Source: Nonlabens spongiae (GTDB lineage: Bacteria > Bacteroidota > Bacteroidia > Flavobacteriales > Flavobacteriaceae). Taken from it: a stretch of DNA of 64,000 nt. Positions within the stretch are counted from its first letter, which is position 1. Each line of letters starts with the position of its first letter. A program made the position numbers and the translations under genes. This document shows positions 1 through 8,343 of this stretch, piece after piece. The stretch is from positions 2,570,501 through 2,634,500 of the forward strand of contig NZ_CP019344.1 of the NCBI RefSeq assembly GCF_002117125.1. The letters are read 5' to 3'. A model generated the notes under the pieces. The model saw only the letters and a list, made by a program, of their open reading frames with translations, did not search any database and was not told the DNA's origin.

Positions 1-1059
1 GCCTTTTTTCAGCGTCCATGAATCCTCAAGAATTTTTTGAAGAAACTGTGCCGGAGTGGTATTTTTAAGTCCTGTTTTCTTTTGTGGATTGAAAAGGTCC
101 AGCTCCTCCAGCTTCTCCCACATGATGTCATCTTGATCAATGCGCAACTCGTGACGCATTTTGAGTTCTACACTATCAGTAGGTGAATAAGGGAGAAAAC
201 TGTTCACAAAATCACGGTAACTCATGTTCTCAGAATCCTCGAGCGCATAAGTGTCGTCTGTCATACCCAGCTGCACAAACATGTTCCATGCTTTACTGAA
301 ACCAGGTCTGCGCATGGTTCCTCGGTATAAAGTGTTGATGTCCTCTAATCCATAAGCCTCTCGATATTTAAGACTGTTGCGATTTGCATAGGCTTCAAAG
401 CGACCGTAGCCTTCCACATCCAGAAACTCGGTTCTACGAAAAAGGCGGTGGTAAGGAATGTATTTGTATTTTTTTTCTTGGATAAATTTTGCTGCACCAC
501 CCTGACCTGCTACCACAACGTTCCTAGGGTTCCATGTGAATTTATATTTCCATAGGTTATCATCATGTTCAGGAGCTACAAGTCCACCGGTAAAGGATTC
601 AAATAAGAGCATTTTTCCATTTTCTGACTTGATGCGATCTATGACCTGCATGGCACTCATGTGGTCGATACCTGGATCGACTCCTATTTCATTCATAAAA
701 ATGAGTCCTTTTTCTCTTACATATGCGTCAAGATCTTGCATTTCAGGACTTACATAACTTGCAGTTACCAGATTTTTACCCAATTTTACACAATCACGAG
801 CAGCTTCTATATGAAATCTGGCGGGTAACATGGAGATAACCATGTCAGCATTATCTATTGCGGCATAACGTTCTTCTGCATTGAATACATCTAGAGCAAT
901 TGCAGTTGAGTGTGCATTAGCTCCTAATAATTCCTGAGCCTGGTCTTTGTTGAGATCACCTAATGTGATATGAAGTTTTTCTTCTGAGGCTTTAGATAAT
1001 AAATAATTGATGAGTACTCCGGTAGATTTTCCCGCACCGATAACTAGAATATTGCGCAT
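1..1059 (-). CDS. Saccharopine dehydrogenase family protein (3' end cut by window edge)
   Basis: The minus-strand frame is open from the ATG at 1057-1059 to base 1, giving 353 codons with no stop, so the C-terminus lies outside. The N-terminus MRNILVIGAGKSTG is a Rossmann nucleotide-binding start. The segments LPARFHIEAARDCVKLGKNLVTASY and NEIGVDPGIDHMSA are typical of saccharopine dehydrogenase / saccharopine reductase-like proteins, which oxidise or reduce saccharopine in lysine metabolism using NAD(P). Full-length flavobacterial members are about 450 aa, so roughly 100 residues are missing. It is divergent from the DUF423 gene at 1110. The family is clear; the precise substrate is inferred. 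Confidence 0.85.
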   Translation of the reverse strand, partial: MRNILVIGAGKSTGVLINYLLSKASEEKLHITLGDLNKDQAQELLGANAHSTAIALDVFNAEERYAAIDNADMVISMLPARFHIEAARDCVKLGKNLVTASYVSPEMQDLDAYVREKGLIFMNEIGVDPGIDHMSAMQVIDRIKSENGKMLLFESFTGGLVAPEHDDNLWKYKFTWNPRNVVVAGQGGAAKFIQEKKYKYIPYHRLFRRTEFLDVEGYGRFEAYANRNSLKYREAYGLEDINTLYRGTMRRPGFSKAWNMFVQLGMTDDTYALEDSENMSYRDFVNSFLPYSPTDSVELKMRHELRIDQDDIMWEKLEELDLFNPQKKTGLKNTTPAQFLQKILEDSWTLKKG

Positions 1060-1069
1060 ACTTAATTTG

Positions 1070-1077
1070 TAGTTTTG
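1070..1077 (+). promoter_or_regulatory. Possible TAnnTTTG -7 box of the DUF423 gene
   Basis: TAGTTTTG fits the Bacteroidota -7 consensus TAnnTTTG and lies 32 bases before the ATG at 1110. A TTG sits at 1052-1054, but the 15-base spacing is shorter than usual. Confidence 0.35.
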
Positions 1078-1109
1078 CCGAAGTTATGATTTAATAAGAA
1101 TAAGCACTA

Positions 1110-1505
1110 ATGGAGCGTAAATTTATTTTGGCAGGAAGCATTTTTATGATAATTGCGGTAGTTTTTGGAGCGCTAGGCGCACACGCGCTTAAAGAGATTT
1201 TAAATTCAGAGCAACTTGGCAGCTTTGAAACGGGAGTACGGTATCAGGTCTATCACGCCCTTGCTCTTTTGATTTTTTCTCAAGTCAACCTAGGTTCCTT
1301 AAGGACTCAGAAGTTGATATTATATGGTTTTGTGGCAGGTATTTTACTATTTTCCTTCAGTATCTACGGGCTTGTACTTTCACCGCTAGTGAATTTAGAC
1401 ATCAAATTTCTAGGACCGGTTACACCTATAGGAGGTCTTTTGCTGATAATTACTTGGGGATTCATCATTTTTAAATCTATTAAACATAAAGGCAGAAATT
1501 ATTAG
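1110..1505 (+). CDS. DUF423 family small inner-membrane protein
   Basis: 131 residues with about four hydrophobic membrane-spanning segments. The N-terminal stretch FGALGAHALKE followed by FETGVRYQVYHALALL is the hallmark of the DUF423 (YgdD-like) family, whose members are 120-130 aa integral inner-membrane proteins of unknown biochemical role. Length and start agree with the family. It stands alone between the divergent saccharopine dehydrogenase-like gene and pckA, with 51 bases before pckA. No catalytic residues can be named. Confidence 0.85.
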   Translation: MERKFILAGSIFMIIAVVFGALGAHALKEILNSEQLGSFETGVRYQVYHALALLIFSQVNLGSLRTQKLILYGFVAGILLFSFSIYGLVLSPLVNLDIKFLGPVTPIGGLLLIITWGFIIFKSIKHKGRNY

Positions 1506-1526
1506 CCGTGGGTTAAATAAGATGCA

Positions 1527-1534
1527 TATTTTTG
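1527..1534 (+). promoter_or_regulatory. -7 box of pckA promoter
   Basis: TATTTTTG, a perfect TAnnTTTG box, 23 bases before the ATG at 1557. It is enclosed by the short inverted repeat ATGCA...TGCAT (1522-1538), which could be an operator. No clear -33 TTG is seen at standard spacing. Confidence 0.5.
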
Positions 1535-1556
1535 CATAAACTCTTTTAAAAACCAC

Positions 1557-3275
1557 ATGATGGGTTCAAATGCCTTAATTACGAAATCGATTTCGTTAGA
1601 AAAGCTCGGAATTAAAAACTCCAAAATCAATTACCAATTATCGCCAGAAGAACTTCAACAGCGCACCGTCTCCAGTTATGGAGGGGAAGAGACTGATAAC
1701 GGAACTCTAGTTATCAATACAGGTGAGTTCACAGGTAGATCTCCCATGGACCGCTTTATCGTCAAGGATAAAGTCACCGAGGAACGAATCTGGTGGGGAA
1801 ACATTAACATACCCTTCGAGTCTTCAAGATTTGACGCTTTAGAGAAAAGGGTTTTGGAGTATTTAGATGGAAAGGAACTTTTTGTGAGAGATGCTTATGC
1901 CTGTGCACATGAAGATTACAGAATGAATTTAAGGGTTATCAATGAGTACCCCTGGAGCAACATGTTTGCCTATAATATGTTCATAAGACCATCTGAAGAG
2001 GAATTAAACGGTTTTGATCCAGAATGGACAGTAATCAATGCTCCAGGTTTTATGGCAGATCCAGAACGCGATGGAACACGTCAACATAATTTTGCGATTC
2101 TGAATTTTTCTAAGAAAACTGCATTGATCGGTGGAACCGGATATACAGGTGAAATCAAAAAAGGTATTTTCAGCGCACTAAATTTTATTCTACCAGTATT
2201 TAAAAATACTTTACCTATGCACTGCAGTGCAAACGTAGGGGGAGATGGAAATACGGCCATATTTTTTGGATTGAGCGGAACTGGTAAGACAACACTCTCA
2301 ACTGATCCAAATAGAGAATTAATAGGAGACGATGAGCATGGCTGGACCTCAGAAAACGATGTTTTTAATTTTGAAGGAGGCTGTTATGCTAAAGTAATCA
2401 ACCTTGATCCAAAAGGCGAACCTGAAATCTTCAACGCTATTAAGCCCGGTGCAATCTTGGAAAATGTCAAACTGAATGATGATAAATCCGTAGATTTTGC
2501 AGATACCAGCATTACTCAAAATACACGAGTGAGTTACCCTATCTATCATATTGACAATATAAAAGAACCATCTGTAGGTAAGAATCCAAAAAACATCTTT
2601 TTCCTAACGGCTGACGCTTTTGGTGTTTTGCCTCCTATATCGAAATTGACACCAGGTCAGGCTGCTTACCATTTCATTAGTGGCTATACTGCAAAGGTTG
2701 CTGGTACAGAAGCTGGCGTAAACGAGCCATTGCCTAGCTTCTCTGCTTGTTTCGGTGCGCCATTTATGCCACTTCACCCTACCGTATATGCAGAGATGTT
2801 GAGTAAAAAAATGAAGGAGAATGGAGTTACGGTTTGGCTAGTTAACACCGGCTGGACTGGAGGCCCTTATGGGGTAGGACACCGCATGCCTTTAAAACAT
2901 ACTCGAGCCATGATCAATGCTGCATTAGATGGATCACTGGAAGAGGCAAATAAAGGGAACTACCACATTCATTCCATGTTTGGTTTACATCAACCTAGAA
3001 CCTGTCCTAATGTTCCTACAGAGGTGTTGAGTCCTCGTAAATCATGGAACAATGACAAGGGTTATTATGAAACTGCTGAAAAATTGAGACAATTCTTCAT
3101 GAAAAACTTTGAGCAGTTCAAAGATGAAGCCTCAGAGGAGACACTTGCTGGGGGCCACCTATTAAACTTTAGGAAAGAGCTCCATATCTTTCTATACAAA
3201 AAATGTCTCGTGATTCCACGAGACATTTTTTGTTTTAGATTAAATCTGAGTGACTATTTTGCTGACTTGATATAG
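1557..3275 (+). CDS. pckA: Phosphoenolpyruvate carboxykinase (ATP), apparent 3' frameshift
   Basis: Converts oxaloacetate and ATP to phosphoenolpyruvate and CO2, the entry step of gluconeogenesis. The ATP-binding motif GLSGTGKTTL lies near residue 240, and the oxaloacetate-side motif FTGRSPMDRFIV is near residue 60. The frame as written gives 572 aa, about 35 longer than the family (about 540). The extra tail reads straight through a terminator hairpin (3198-3231). Adding one G to the G run at 3150-3154 changes the tail to LAGGPPIKL plus a stop at 3170-3172, giving 538 aa and matching the AAGPKL-type end of E. coli PckA. The true gene therefore very probably ends at 3172; whether this is a sequencing error or a real mutation cannot be told here. 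Confidence 0.93.
   Translation: MMGSNALITKSISLEKLGIKNSKINYQLSPEELQQRTVSSYGGEETDNGTLVINTGEFTGRSPMDRFIVKDKVTEERIWWGNINIPFESSRFDALEKRVLEYLDGKELFVRDAYACAHEDYRMNLRVINEYPWSNMFAYNMFIRPSEEELNGFDPEWTVINAPGFMADPERDGTRQHNFAILNFSKKTALIGGTGYTGEIKKGIFSALNFILPVFKNTLPMHCSANVGGDGNTAIFFGLSGTGKTTLSTDPNRELIGDDEHGWTSENDVFNFEGGCYAKVINLDPKGEPEIFNAIKPGAILENVKLNDDKSVDFADTSITQNTRVSYPIYHIDNIKEPSVGKNPKNIFFLTADAFGVLPPISKLTPGQAAYHFISGYTAKVAGTEAGVNEPLPSFSACFGAPFMPLHPTVYAEMLSKKMKENGVTVWLVNTGWTGGPYGVGHRMPLKHTRAMINAALDGSLEEANKGNYHIHSMFGLHQPRTCPNVPTEVLSPRKSWNNDKGYYETAEKLRQFFMKNFEQFKDEASEETLAGGHLLNFRKELHIFLYKKCLVIPRDIFCFRLNLSDYFADLI
3198..3231. terminator. Bidirectional terminator between pckA and hemD
   Basis: A perfect 15-bp inverted repeat (3198-3212 and 3217-3231) with a 4-base loop ATTC. 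An A-run on one side and a T-run on the other let it serve both convergent genes, pckA (+) and hemD (-). Confidence 0.9.
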
Positions 3276-3994
3276 TTTTCAATAGCCATTGTCATAGAAG
3301 GTGATTCTGGAGTGGGTGCCTGTATGTCCACACGCAATCCCATATCTTCAGCAGCTTTCATGGTTGTATTGCCAAACACGGCAATACGTGTCTGTTCTTG
3401 AGTGAAATCTGGAAAGTTTTGAAAAAGCGATTCAATTCCACTAGGACTGAAGAATACGAGAACATCATATTTGACGTCAGCAAGATCAGATAAATCGCTT
3501 ATCACAGTTCTGAAGAAAACACCACTCTTCCATTTAACACCTACTTTATTAAGTTCATCTGGAACGGTATCTTTAAGTTTATCAGAACTAGGGACTAGAA
3601 ATTTCTCATTCTTATGTTTTTTGATCAACGGTATTAATTCTGGAAACGTGCGTTTACCCACATAGATCTTACGCTTTCTATAAACAACATATTTCTGTAG
3701 GTAATAAGCAACCGCCTCACTCTGACAGAAATATTTAAGGTCATCTGAAATTTTATAGCGCATTTCTTCAGCAACTCTGAAAAAATGGTCAACGGCATTT
3801 CGACTGGTTAGAATAATCGCTGTGAAGTCCTTTAAGTCGATTTTTTGTTCTCTCACCTGCTTAGAAGTGGCTCCCTCAACATGAATAAATGAGCGGAAAT
3901 CAATTTTAACCTTGGTTCGATCCACAAGGTTTTGATAAGGAGAATTTTCCATTTTAGGTTCAGGCTGGGAAACTAAAATTGTCTTCACTTTCAT
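3254..3994 (-). CDS. hemD: Uroporphyrinogen-III synthase family protein
   Basis: 246 aa, with the layout of bacteroidotal HemD: two Rossmann-like lobes, an early ILTSRNAVDHFF segment and a later VFFSPSGIESLF segment (the conserved 'F(T/S)SPSG(I/V)' region), then IAVFGNTTMKAAEDMGLRVDI. The enzyme cyclises hydroxymethylbilane to uroporphyrinogen III in heme synthesis. HemD sequences diverge strongly and no catalytic residue is universal, so the call rests on overall pattern and on the conserved neighbour: the DUF4271 gene lies 21 bases upstream in the same direction, a common flavobacterial pair. It is followed by the bidirectional terminator at 3198-3231. Confidence 0.85.
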   Translation of the reverse strand: MKVKTILVSQPEPKMENSPYQNLVDRTKVKIDFRSFIHVEGATSKQVREQKIDLKDFTAIILTSRNAVDHFFRVAEEMRYKISDDLKYFCQSEAVAYYLQKYVVYRKRKIYVGKRTFPELIPLIKKHKNEKFLVPSSDKLKDTVPDELNKVGVKWKSGVFFRTVISDLSDLADVKYDVLVFFSPSGIESLFQNFPDFTQEQTRIAVFGNTTMKAAEDMGLRVDIQAPTPESPSMTMAIENYIKSAK

Positions 3995-4015
3995 AATCTC
4001 GCTTTTTTTGAGAAA

Positions 4016-4669
4016 TCAGCCTATAAGTATCTTAATGAAAACTAAATAGGGTAGAATTTCAAGGGTGCAAAGGTAAACAATATAATGATACGGTTTAATA
4101 CCAAATAATGTTAACGACCTGAATATGATGGTCATTGCATTTAAAACCCACGCCACTAGTACGATCCCAAAAAAAATATCCTGGGAAAATTCACCTCCAG
4201 ACACTACAAAAACAAGGAAGGTCAACCATATGAAATACCCTAATAAGCCGAAGTGATAGCTTTTTAAATAACTTAGTGCATTGTATAAGTCTTCAATTTT
4301 GAGAAGGTTGGAAATTAATTTTGATAAATAATGCTTTACCAAATGAAAGATGATGAAAGCTACAAAAACTAAGAGAAATCCCTTGAGATCATCTTCATAA
4401 TTTAAATCATTCCGTTTAAAATAGCTGAAAATGACCAGTGCGGCTGCAAGCAAATAGACAGTCAGCCTACCATAGAGTGATAAAGTGACCTTAGGTAACT
4501 CTTTGACTTCTTTCAAAAGTGTATCTACTTTTATGGAATAGCGATACCACGTGTTCAATATTCCACGTGAAGAACTGTATTCTGATACACATATTACGAA
4601 AAACGCAACTGCCAAAATCAGTAGCATCCAGTCACCTCCATTCGTTGCTCTAATTGCAGTTTGCAGCAT
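4016..4669 (-). CDS. DUF4271 multi-spanning membrane protein
   Basis: The open frame extends to 4753, but I choose the internal ATG at 4667-4669 (protein MLQTAIRATNGGDWMLL..., 217 aa). A perfect -7 box sits just upstream at 4675-4682, and the longer version would run into the divergent gene at 4741. The protein has about six hydrophobic segments and a basic cytoplasmic loop near residue 60, and matches the flavobacterial DUF4271 family, function unknown. Co-transcription with hemD is likely from the 21-base gap. A role in envelope or heme physiology would be guesswork. Confidence 0.8.
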   Translation of the reverse strand: MLQTAIRATNGGDWMLLILAVAFFVICVSEYSSSRGILNTWYRYSIKVDTLLKEVKELPKVTLSLYGRLTVYLLAAALVIFSYFKRNDLNYEDDLKGFLLVFVAFIIFHLVKHYLSKLISNLLKIEDLYNALSYLKSYHFGLLGYFIWLTFLVFVVSGGEFSQDIFFGIVLVAWVLNAMTIIFRSLTLFGIKPYHYIVYLCTLEILPYLVFIKILIG

Positions 4670-4674
4670 GCGTG

Positions 4675-4682
4675 CAAAAATA
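4675..4682 (-). promoter_or_regulatory. -7 box of DUF4271-hemD promoter
   Basis: TATTTTTG on the minus strand, five bases before the chosen ATG. This predicts a nearly leaderless transcript and fixes the start at 4669. Confidence 0.6.
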
Positions 4683-4725
4683 AGACACTTTAAAAACCGT
4701 TGTACATTCAGCTCGGTTAATTGGT

Positions 4726-4733
4726 TATTTTTG
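4726..4733 (+). promoter_or_regulatory. -7 box of the polyprenol-mannose synthase operon
   Basis: TATTTTTG ends seven bases before the ATG at 4741. A TTG is at 4700-4702 (23-base spacer). Predicted leader of only a few bases. Confidence 0.6.
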
Positions 4734-4740
4734 CCACCCC

Positions 4741-5472
4741 ATGAAGGATACACTTGTTATCATCCCTACTTTCAATGAACATGAAAACATTGAATTAATC
4801 ATCAAGGCTCTATTAGATCCTTATTCAGATCTTCATGTCCTGGTGGTAGATGATAACTCTCCAGATGGTACTGCTACGATCGTCACAAATTTACTTACTG
4901 ACTATAAAGGTCGTTTATACCTTGAATCCAGAAAGTCTAAAGACGGCTTGGGAACCGCTTACATCCACGGTTTTAAATGGGCTCTCAAGAGAAATTACGA
5001 TTACATCTTTGAAATGGATGCAGACTTCTCCCATAATCCAGAAGATGTGCCGATACTTCATAAAGCCTGCATTGAAAATGAAGCTGATCTCGTTATAGGC
5101 AGTAGATACGTCACTGGCGTTAACGTCGTTAATTGGCCCATGTCTAGGGTGCTTATGTCTTATTTTGCATCAAAATATGTACAGTGGATCACAAGAATGG
5201 ACATAAAGGATACTACCGCTGGATTTGTGTGTTATAGGTCTTCGCTTTTGCGAAAGATCAACCTAGACAAGATTAAATTCATAGGATACGCATTCCAGAT
5301 TGAATTGAAGTTCAAGTCGTACCTCTTGGATGCCAAAATTGTTGAAGTCCCAGTAATATTTACAGATAGGAGCAGAGGTAAGTCAAAGATGCATGGAGGT
5401 ATCATTCAGGAAGCAATTACAGGCGTTTTATTTATGAAGATCAAAAGCCTTTTTGGAACTTTGCAGATATGA
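4741..5472 (+). CDS. Polyprenol monophosphomannose synthase (GT2 family)
   Basis: 243 aa, a single GT-A glycosyltransferase domain. VVDDNSPDGTA near residue 36 binds the nucleotide sugar, and the DADFSHNPEDV segment near residue 97 holds the metal-binding Asp. SRGKSKM near the C-terminus is also typical of DPM1/Ppm1-like enzymes, which move mannose from GDP-mannose to polyprenyl phosphate at the cytoplasmic membrane face. There is no C-terminal membrane domain, as in other bacteroidotal forms. The stop overlaps the next gene's start by four bases (ATGA), so it is translationally coupled to the dihydroorotase gene. An imperfect relative of the 16-bp palindrome (13 of 16) lies at 5243-5258. Confidence 0.88.
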   Translation: MKDTLVIIPTFNEHENIELIIKALLDPYSDLHVLVVDDNSPDGTATIVTNLLTDYKGRLYLESRKSKDGLGTAYIHGFKWALKRNYDYIFEMDADFSHNPEDVPILHKACIENEADLVIGSRYVTGVNVVNWPMSRVLMSYFASKYVQWITRMDIKDTTAGFVCYRSSLLRKINLDKIKFIGYAFQIELKFKSYLLDAKIVEVPVIFTDRSRGKSKMHGGIIQEAITGVLFMKIKSLFGTLQI

Positions 5473-6809
5473 AAAAGACCCTAATCAAAAACGCTAAAAT
5501 CGTTAATGAAGGCATCCTAATGGAGGGTGATGTCTTCATAGAAGGCGATCGTATTAAGGAGGTCGCAGAAAGTATCAGCGCAAAAGATGGTAATACCCAC
5601 ATCATCGATGCAGAGGGTAAACACCTGCTTCCTGGAGTTATAGATGATCAAGTGCATTTTAGAGAACCGGGATTGACTCACAAGGCGACCATTGCTTCAG
5701 AAAGTGCCGCTGCGGTAGCTGGAGGTATTACCTCCTATATGGAAATGCCCAACACCAACCCACAAACTATAACAGTAGAAGAGTGGGAAAATAAAATGAA
5801 AACCGCCGCCAGCGATAGTTATGCAAACTATTCCTTCATGTTTGGTGGGTCAAATGATAACCTAGACGAAATCCTTAAAATGGATACCTCTAGAGTCCCT
5901 GCCCTCAAAATATTCTTAGGTTCTTCTACTGGGAATATGCTGGTAGATAATCAAGAAATCCTCAAGAAGATTTTCTCAAATGTCAAGCTGCGCATTGCTC
6001 TCCATTGTGAGGATGAGGCTACGATAAAAAAGAATCTTCAAAAGGCTATTGATAAATATGGCGAGGAGATTCCTATGGACCAGCATCCTATAATTAGGGA
6101 TGTGGAGGCTTGTTATTTAAGCAGTTCAAGCGCTATTAAACTCGCAAAACAAACTGGAGCTCGTATTCATGTATTTCATTTATCCACGGGTAAAGAGACT
6201 CAGCTTTTTGGGAATAAATTACCTCTCAAAGAAAAGCAGATCACTTCAGAGGTTTGTATTCACCACCTGTGGTTTACAGATGAGCAATATGCAGCAAAAG
6301 GATCTCACATAAAATGGAATCCAGCCGTAAAAAGTTCCAAAGACCGTGATCAATTATGGAAGGCGCTGCTTGACGATCGCATAGATGTAATTGCAACAGA
6401 TCATGCGCCGCATACTCTAGAGGAGAAAAAAAATCCTTACTTGAGTTGTCCCAGCGGTGGGCCTCTAGTTCAACATGCTCTACCTGCAATGTTGCAATTT
6501 GTTCACGATGAGAAGATCACTATCCAAAAAGTAGTTCAAAAAATGTGTCATAATCCTGCGATACTTTTTGACATAAAGGATCGCGGATTTATAAGACCTG
6601 GCTACAAAGCAGATTTAGTACTGGTAGATACTAATAATCCATGGACTGTTACTAAAGAAAATGTTCTTGCAAAATGTGGTTGGTCCCCATTTGAAGGAGT
6701 GACTTTTAAGAGCCGTATCACGCATACATTTGTAAATGGAAATATTGCCTATCAAAACTTCAAGGTAACAGAACAGAAGTTTGCAGAAGAGCTAGCTTTC
6801 GACCGATGA
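5469..6809 (+). CDS. pyrC: Dihydroorotase (amidohydrolase family)
   Basis: 446 aa. It interconverts carbamoyl-aspartate and dihydroorotate in pyrimidine synthesis. Visible motifs are the metal site DDQVHFREPGLTHK near residue 60, EMPNTNP near residue 93, HCED, FHLSTGKE and the C-terminal metal-Asp motif ATDHAPHT. The first metal motif reads Q-V-H where many dihydroorotases have H-x-H, a variant I believe is usual in Bacteroidota class I enzymes. It overlaps the upstream glycosyltransferase by four bases and the downstream DUF4296 gene by four, so three genes form a tight operon. An allantoinase-type activity is less likely. Confidence 0.9.
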   Translation: MKKTLIKNAKIVNEGILMEGDVFIEGDRIKEVAESISAKDGNTHIIDAEGKHLLPGVIDDQVHFREPGLTHKATIASESAAAVAGGITSYMEMPNTNPQTITVEEWENKMKTAASDSYANYSFMFGGSNDNLDEILKMDTSRVPALKIFLGSSTGNMLVDNQEILKKIFSNVKLRIALHCEDEATIKKNLQKAIDKYGEEIPMDQHPIIRDVEACYLSSSSAIKLAKQTGARIHVFHLSTGKETQLFGNKLPLKEKQITSEVCIHHLWFTDEQYAAKGSHIKWNPAVKSSKDRDQLWKALLDDRIDVIATDHAPHTLEEKKNPYLSCPSGGPLVQHALPAMLQFVHDEKITIQKVVQKMCHNPAILFDIKDRGFIRPGYKADLVLVDTNNPWTVTKENVLAKCGWSPFEGVTFKSRITHTFVNGNIAYQNFKVTEQKFAEELAFDR

Positions 6810-7270
6810 GAAACCCTTGGCACATAGTGATTATATTACTGGCGTTACATTCTTGTCAAAATATAGAGCGTACTGAGAAGCCAGATCCATTTTTTGGAGA
6901 AGATAAGATGTCTGATATATTGGTAGACATGTATCTCATTGAAGGTACTCAAAGTATAAATAGGCGCTCATTTTTAAATACGGGAATAAAACCTGATTCT
7001 TTTCTTTACGATAAGTATGGTATGGATAGTTTGAGCTATCAAAAAAACTTTTACTACTACGCAGACAGGGCAGACGAGTATGTCCAGCTTTTAGAACTGG
7101 TCCAGACTAAACTTGAGAAAATCAAAAAAGATGTGCTGGAAGAAGGAAAGCTAAAAGTAGAGGAGCAACGTCTTAAAGACAGCCTCAAAAGGATGAAGGA
7201 TAAAAACGAAAAGAAACCTTCTGATTCTCTAATACAACTGGATAAAAAATTACTTAAGGTAGACGCTTAG
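6806..7270 (+). CDS. DUF4296 lipoprotein
   Basis: 154 aa, beginning with a short lipoprotein signal (MRNPWHIVIILLALHSC; the lipobox Cys is residue 17). Then comes a helical domain with MSDILVDMYLIEG and a charged Lys/Glu-rich coiled C-terminus. This fits the flavobacterial DUF4296 family, exported lipoproteins of unknown role that are often next to pyrC and the mannose synthase. The start overlaps the pyrC stop (ATGA). Its last 17 bases overlap the end of the convergent epimerase gene. Confidence 0.8.
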   Translation: MRNPWHIVIILLALHSCQNIERTEKPDPFFGEDKMSDILVDMYLIEGTQSINRRSFLNTGIKPDSFLYDKYGMDSLSYQKNFYYYADRADEYVQLLELVQTKLEKIKKDVLEEGKLKVEEQRLKDSLKRMKDKNEKKPSDSLIQLDKKLLKVDA

Positions 7271-8258
7271 CTTTATAATAGCTTGAGATGCGATCGATAC
7301 TTCGATCCAGAGGTGTGAAATCTTCTTCCAGAAATTGAAGAATTTTACTGTTGTCGTAATTGGTTTTTGATATCAAACTATGAATCACTGAGATCTTGAA
7401 TTTTTTGTTGAGTCCTAGGATATAACCTATATAACTTATTACAGAAACAAAGTAAAGAACTACTTTACCTAGCCTGATAGAGGGAGTTTTCTTCCCAAAA
7501 GATACCGCAATAGCGCTCAATAATTTCTTGTATGATAGGTTTTCAGAAACAAGTATGAATCGCTCATTTGTGATATCTGCATTCATAAGTTGATGCATGA
7601 CTTTTACCACATCTCTCACGTCTACAAAGCCACTACTTCCTGAGGTGTAAAATCTATTTCCTTTGAAAGACTTTTCAAATAGCTGTCCAGAACCCTCATT
7701 CCAGTTGCCTTCCCCTAGAATAACTCCAGGGTTGACTATCACTACATCCATTCCCTCCTGAGTCGCACGCCATGCTTCCATCTCAGCGCCATATTTTGAG
7801 ATCGCATAATCTGTATTAATACCATCAAGATTAAAAAAATCTTCTTCAGTTGTTGCGCGATCTCCCACAGGTTCTCCTAATGCCGCGATACTACTCACAT
7901 GACAGAATTTTTCAACTCCATGTGCCAGCGCAACATTGATTACATTTTCAGTTCCGGTGATATTTATGCGTTTCATCACATGAAAAGAAGAAGCACTTAA
8001 CGTTGCTGCACAGTGATAGACGTGTCTCACACCCTTAAAAGCACCTTCTAGCGCTGGTAGGTCCAGAATATCAGCCTTTTTCCAGATGAAGTCATCGACC
8101 AGTTTACTGTGGCTGGGATCATAGCTTTCAAAGACCTGTCTTGTTTTGTCTATGCTTTCCTTTTCTCGGTATAGCGCGATGGTGGTGGTTGCGCTTTCGC
8201 GAAAGCGATACAATAAATGAGACCCGACCAGGCCTGTTGCCCCAGTTATTAAAACCAT
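7254..8258 (-). CDS. NAD-dependent epimerase/reductase (SDR family)
   Basis: 334 aa, an extended short-chain dehydrogenase. TGATGLVGSH at residues 5-14 is the NAD(P)-binding Gly motif. HVYHCAATLSAS and VNVSSIAALGE-like segments (CHVSSIAALGE) and the catalytic pair YAISK (Tyr-x-x-x-Lys) follow. Substrate is unknown; relatives are annotated as dihydroflavonol-4-reductase-like. An exact copy of the 16-bp palindrome (8192-8207) encodes residues R18-S22 (RFRES), in the helix after the Gly motif. The C-terminus overlaps the convergent DUF4296 gene by 17 bases. Confidence 0.85.
   Translation of the reverse strand: MVLITGATGLVGSHLLYRFRESATTTIALYREKESIDKTRQVFESYDPSHSKLVDDFIWKKADILDLPALEGAFKGVRHVYHCAATLSASSFHVMKRINITGTENVINVALAHGVEKFCHVSSIAALGEPVGDRATTEEDFFNLDGINTDYAISKYGAEMEAWRATQEGMDVVIVNPGVILGEGNWNEGSGQLFEKSFKGNRFYTSGSSGFVDVRDVVKVMHQLMNADITNERFILVSENLSYKKLLSAIAVSFGKKTPSIRLGKVVLYFVSVISYIGYILGLNKKFKISVIHSLISKTNYDNSKILQFLEEDFTPLDRSIDRISSYYKAKRLP
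8192..8207. repeat. 16-bp palindrome CGCTTTCGCGAAAGCG, coding copy 1
   Basis: Exact copy inside the epimerase gene, read as RFRES. Confidence 0.95.
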
Positions 8259-8313
8259 GCTGTAAAAGTAAGCAATACCTCGATGTCCATACCACAGAAA
8301 ATAGTCAAAGCTA

Positions 8314-8321
8314 TATCTTTG
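8314..8321 (+). promoter_or_regulatory. -7 box of tyrS
   Basis: TATCTTTG, 22 bases before the tyrS ATG at 8344; matches TAnnTTTG. Confidence 0.5.
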
Positions 8322-8343
8322 CGGGTCTTAAAAAGACTTTGAG

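Noticed and set aside
536..757. Plus-strand 73-aa frame
   Set aside because: Antisense shadow of the saccharopine dehydrogenase-like gene, which is open across the whole region.
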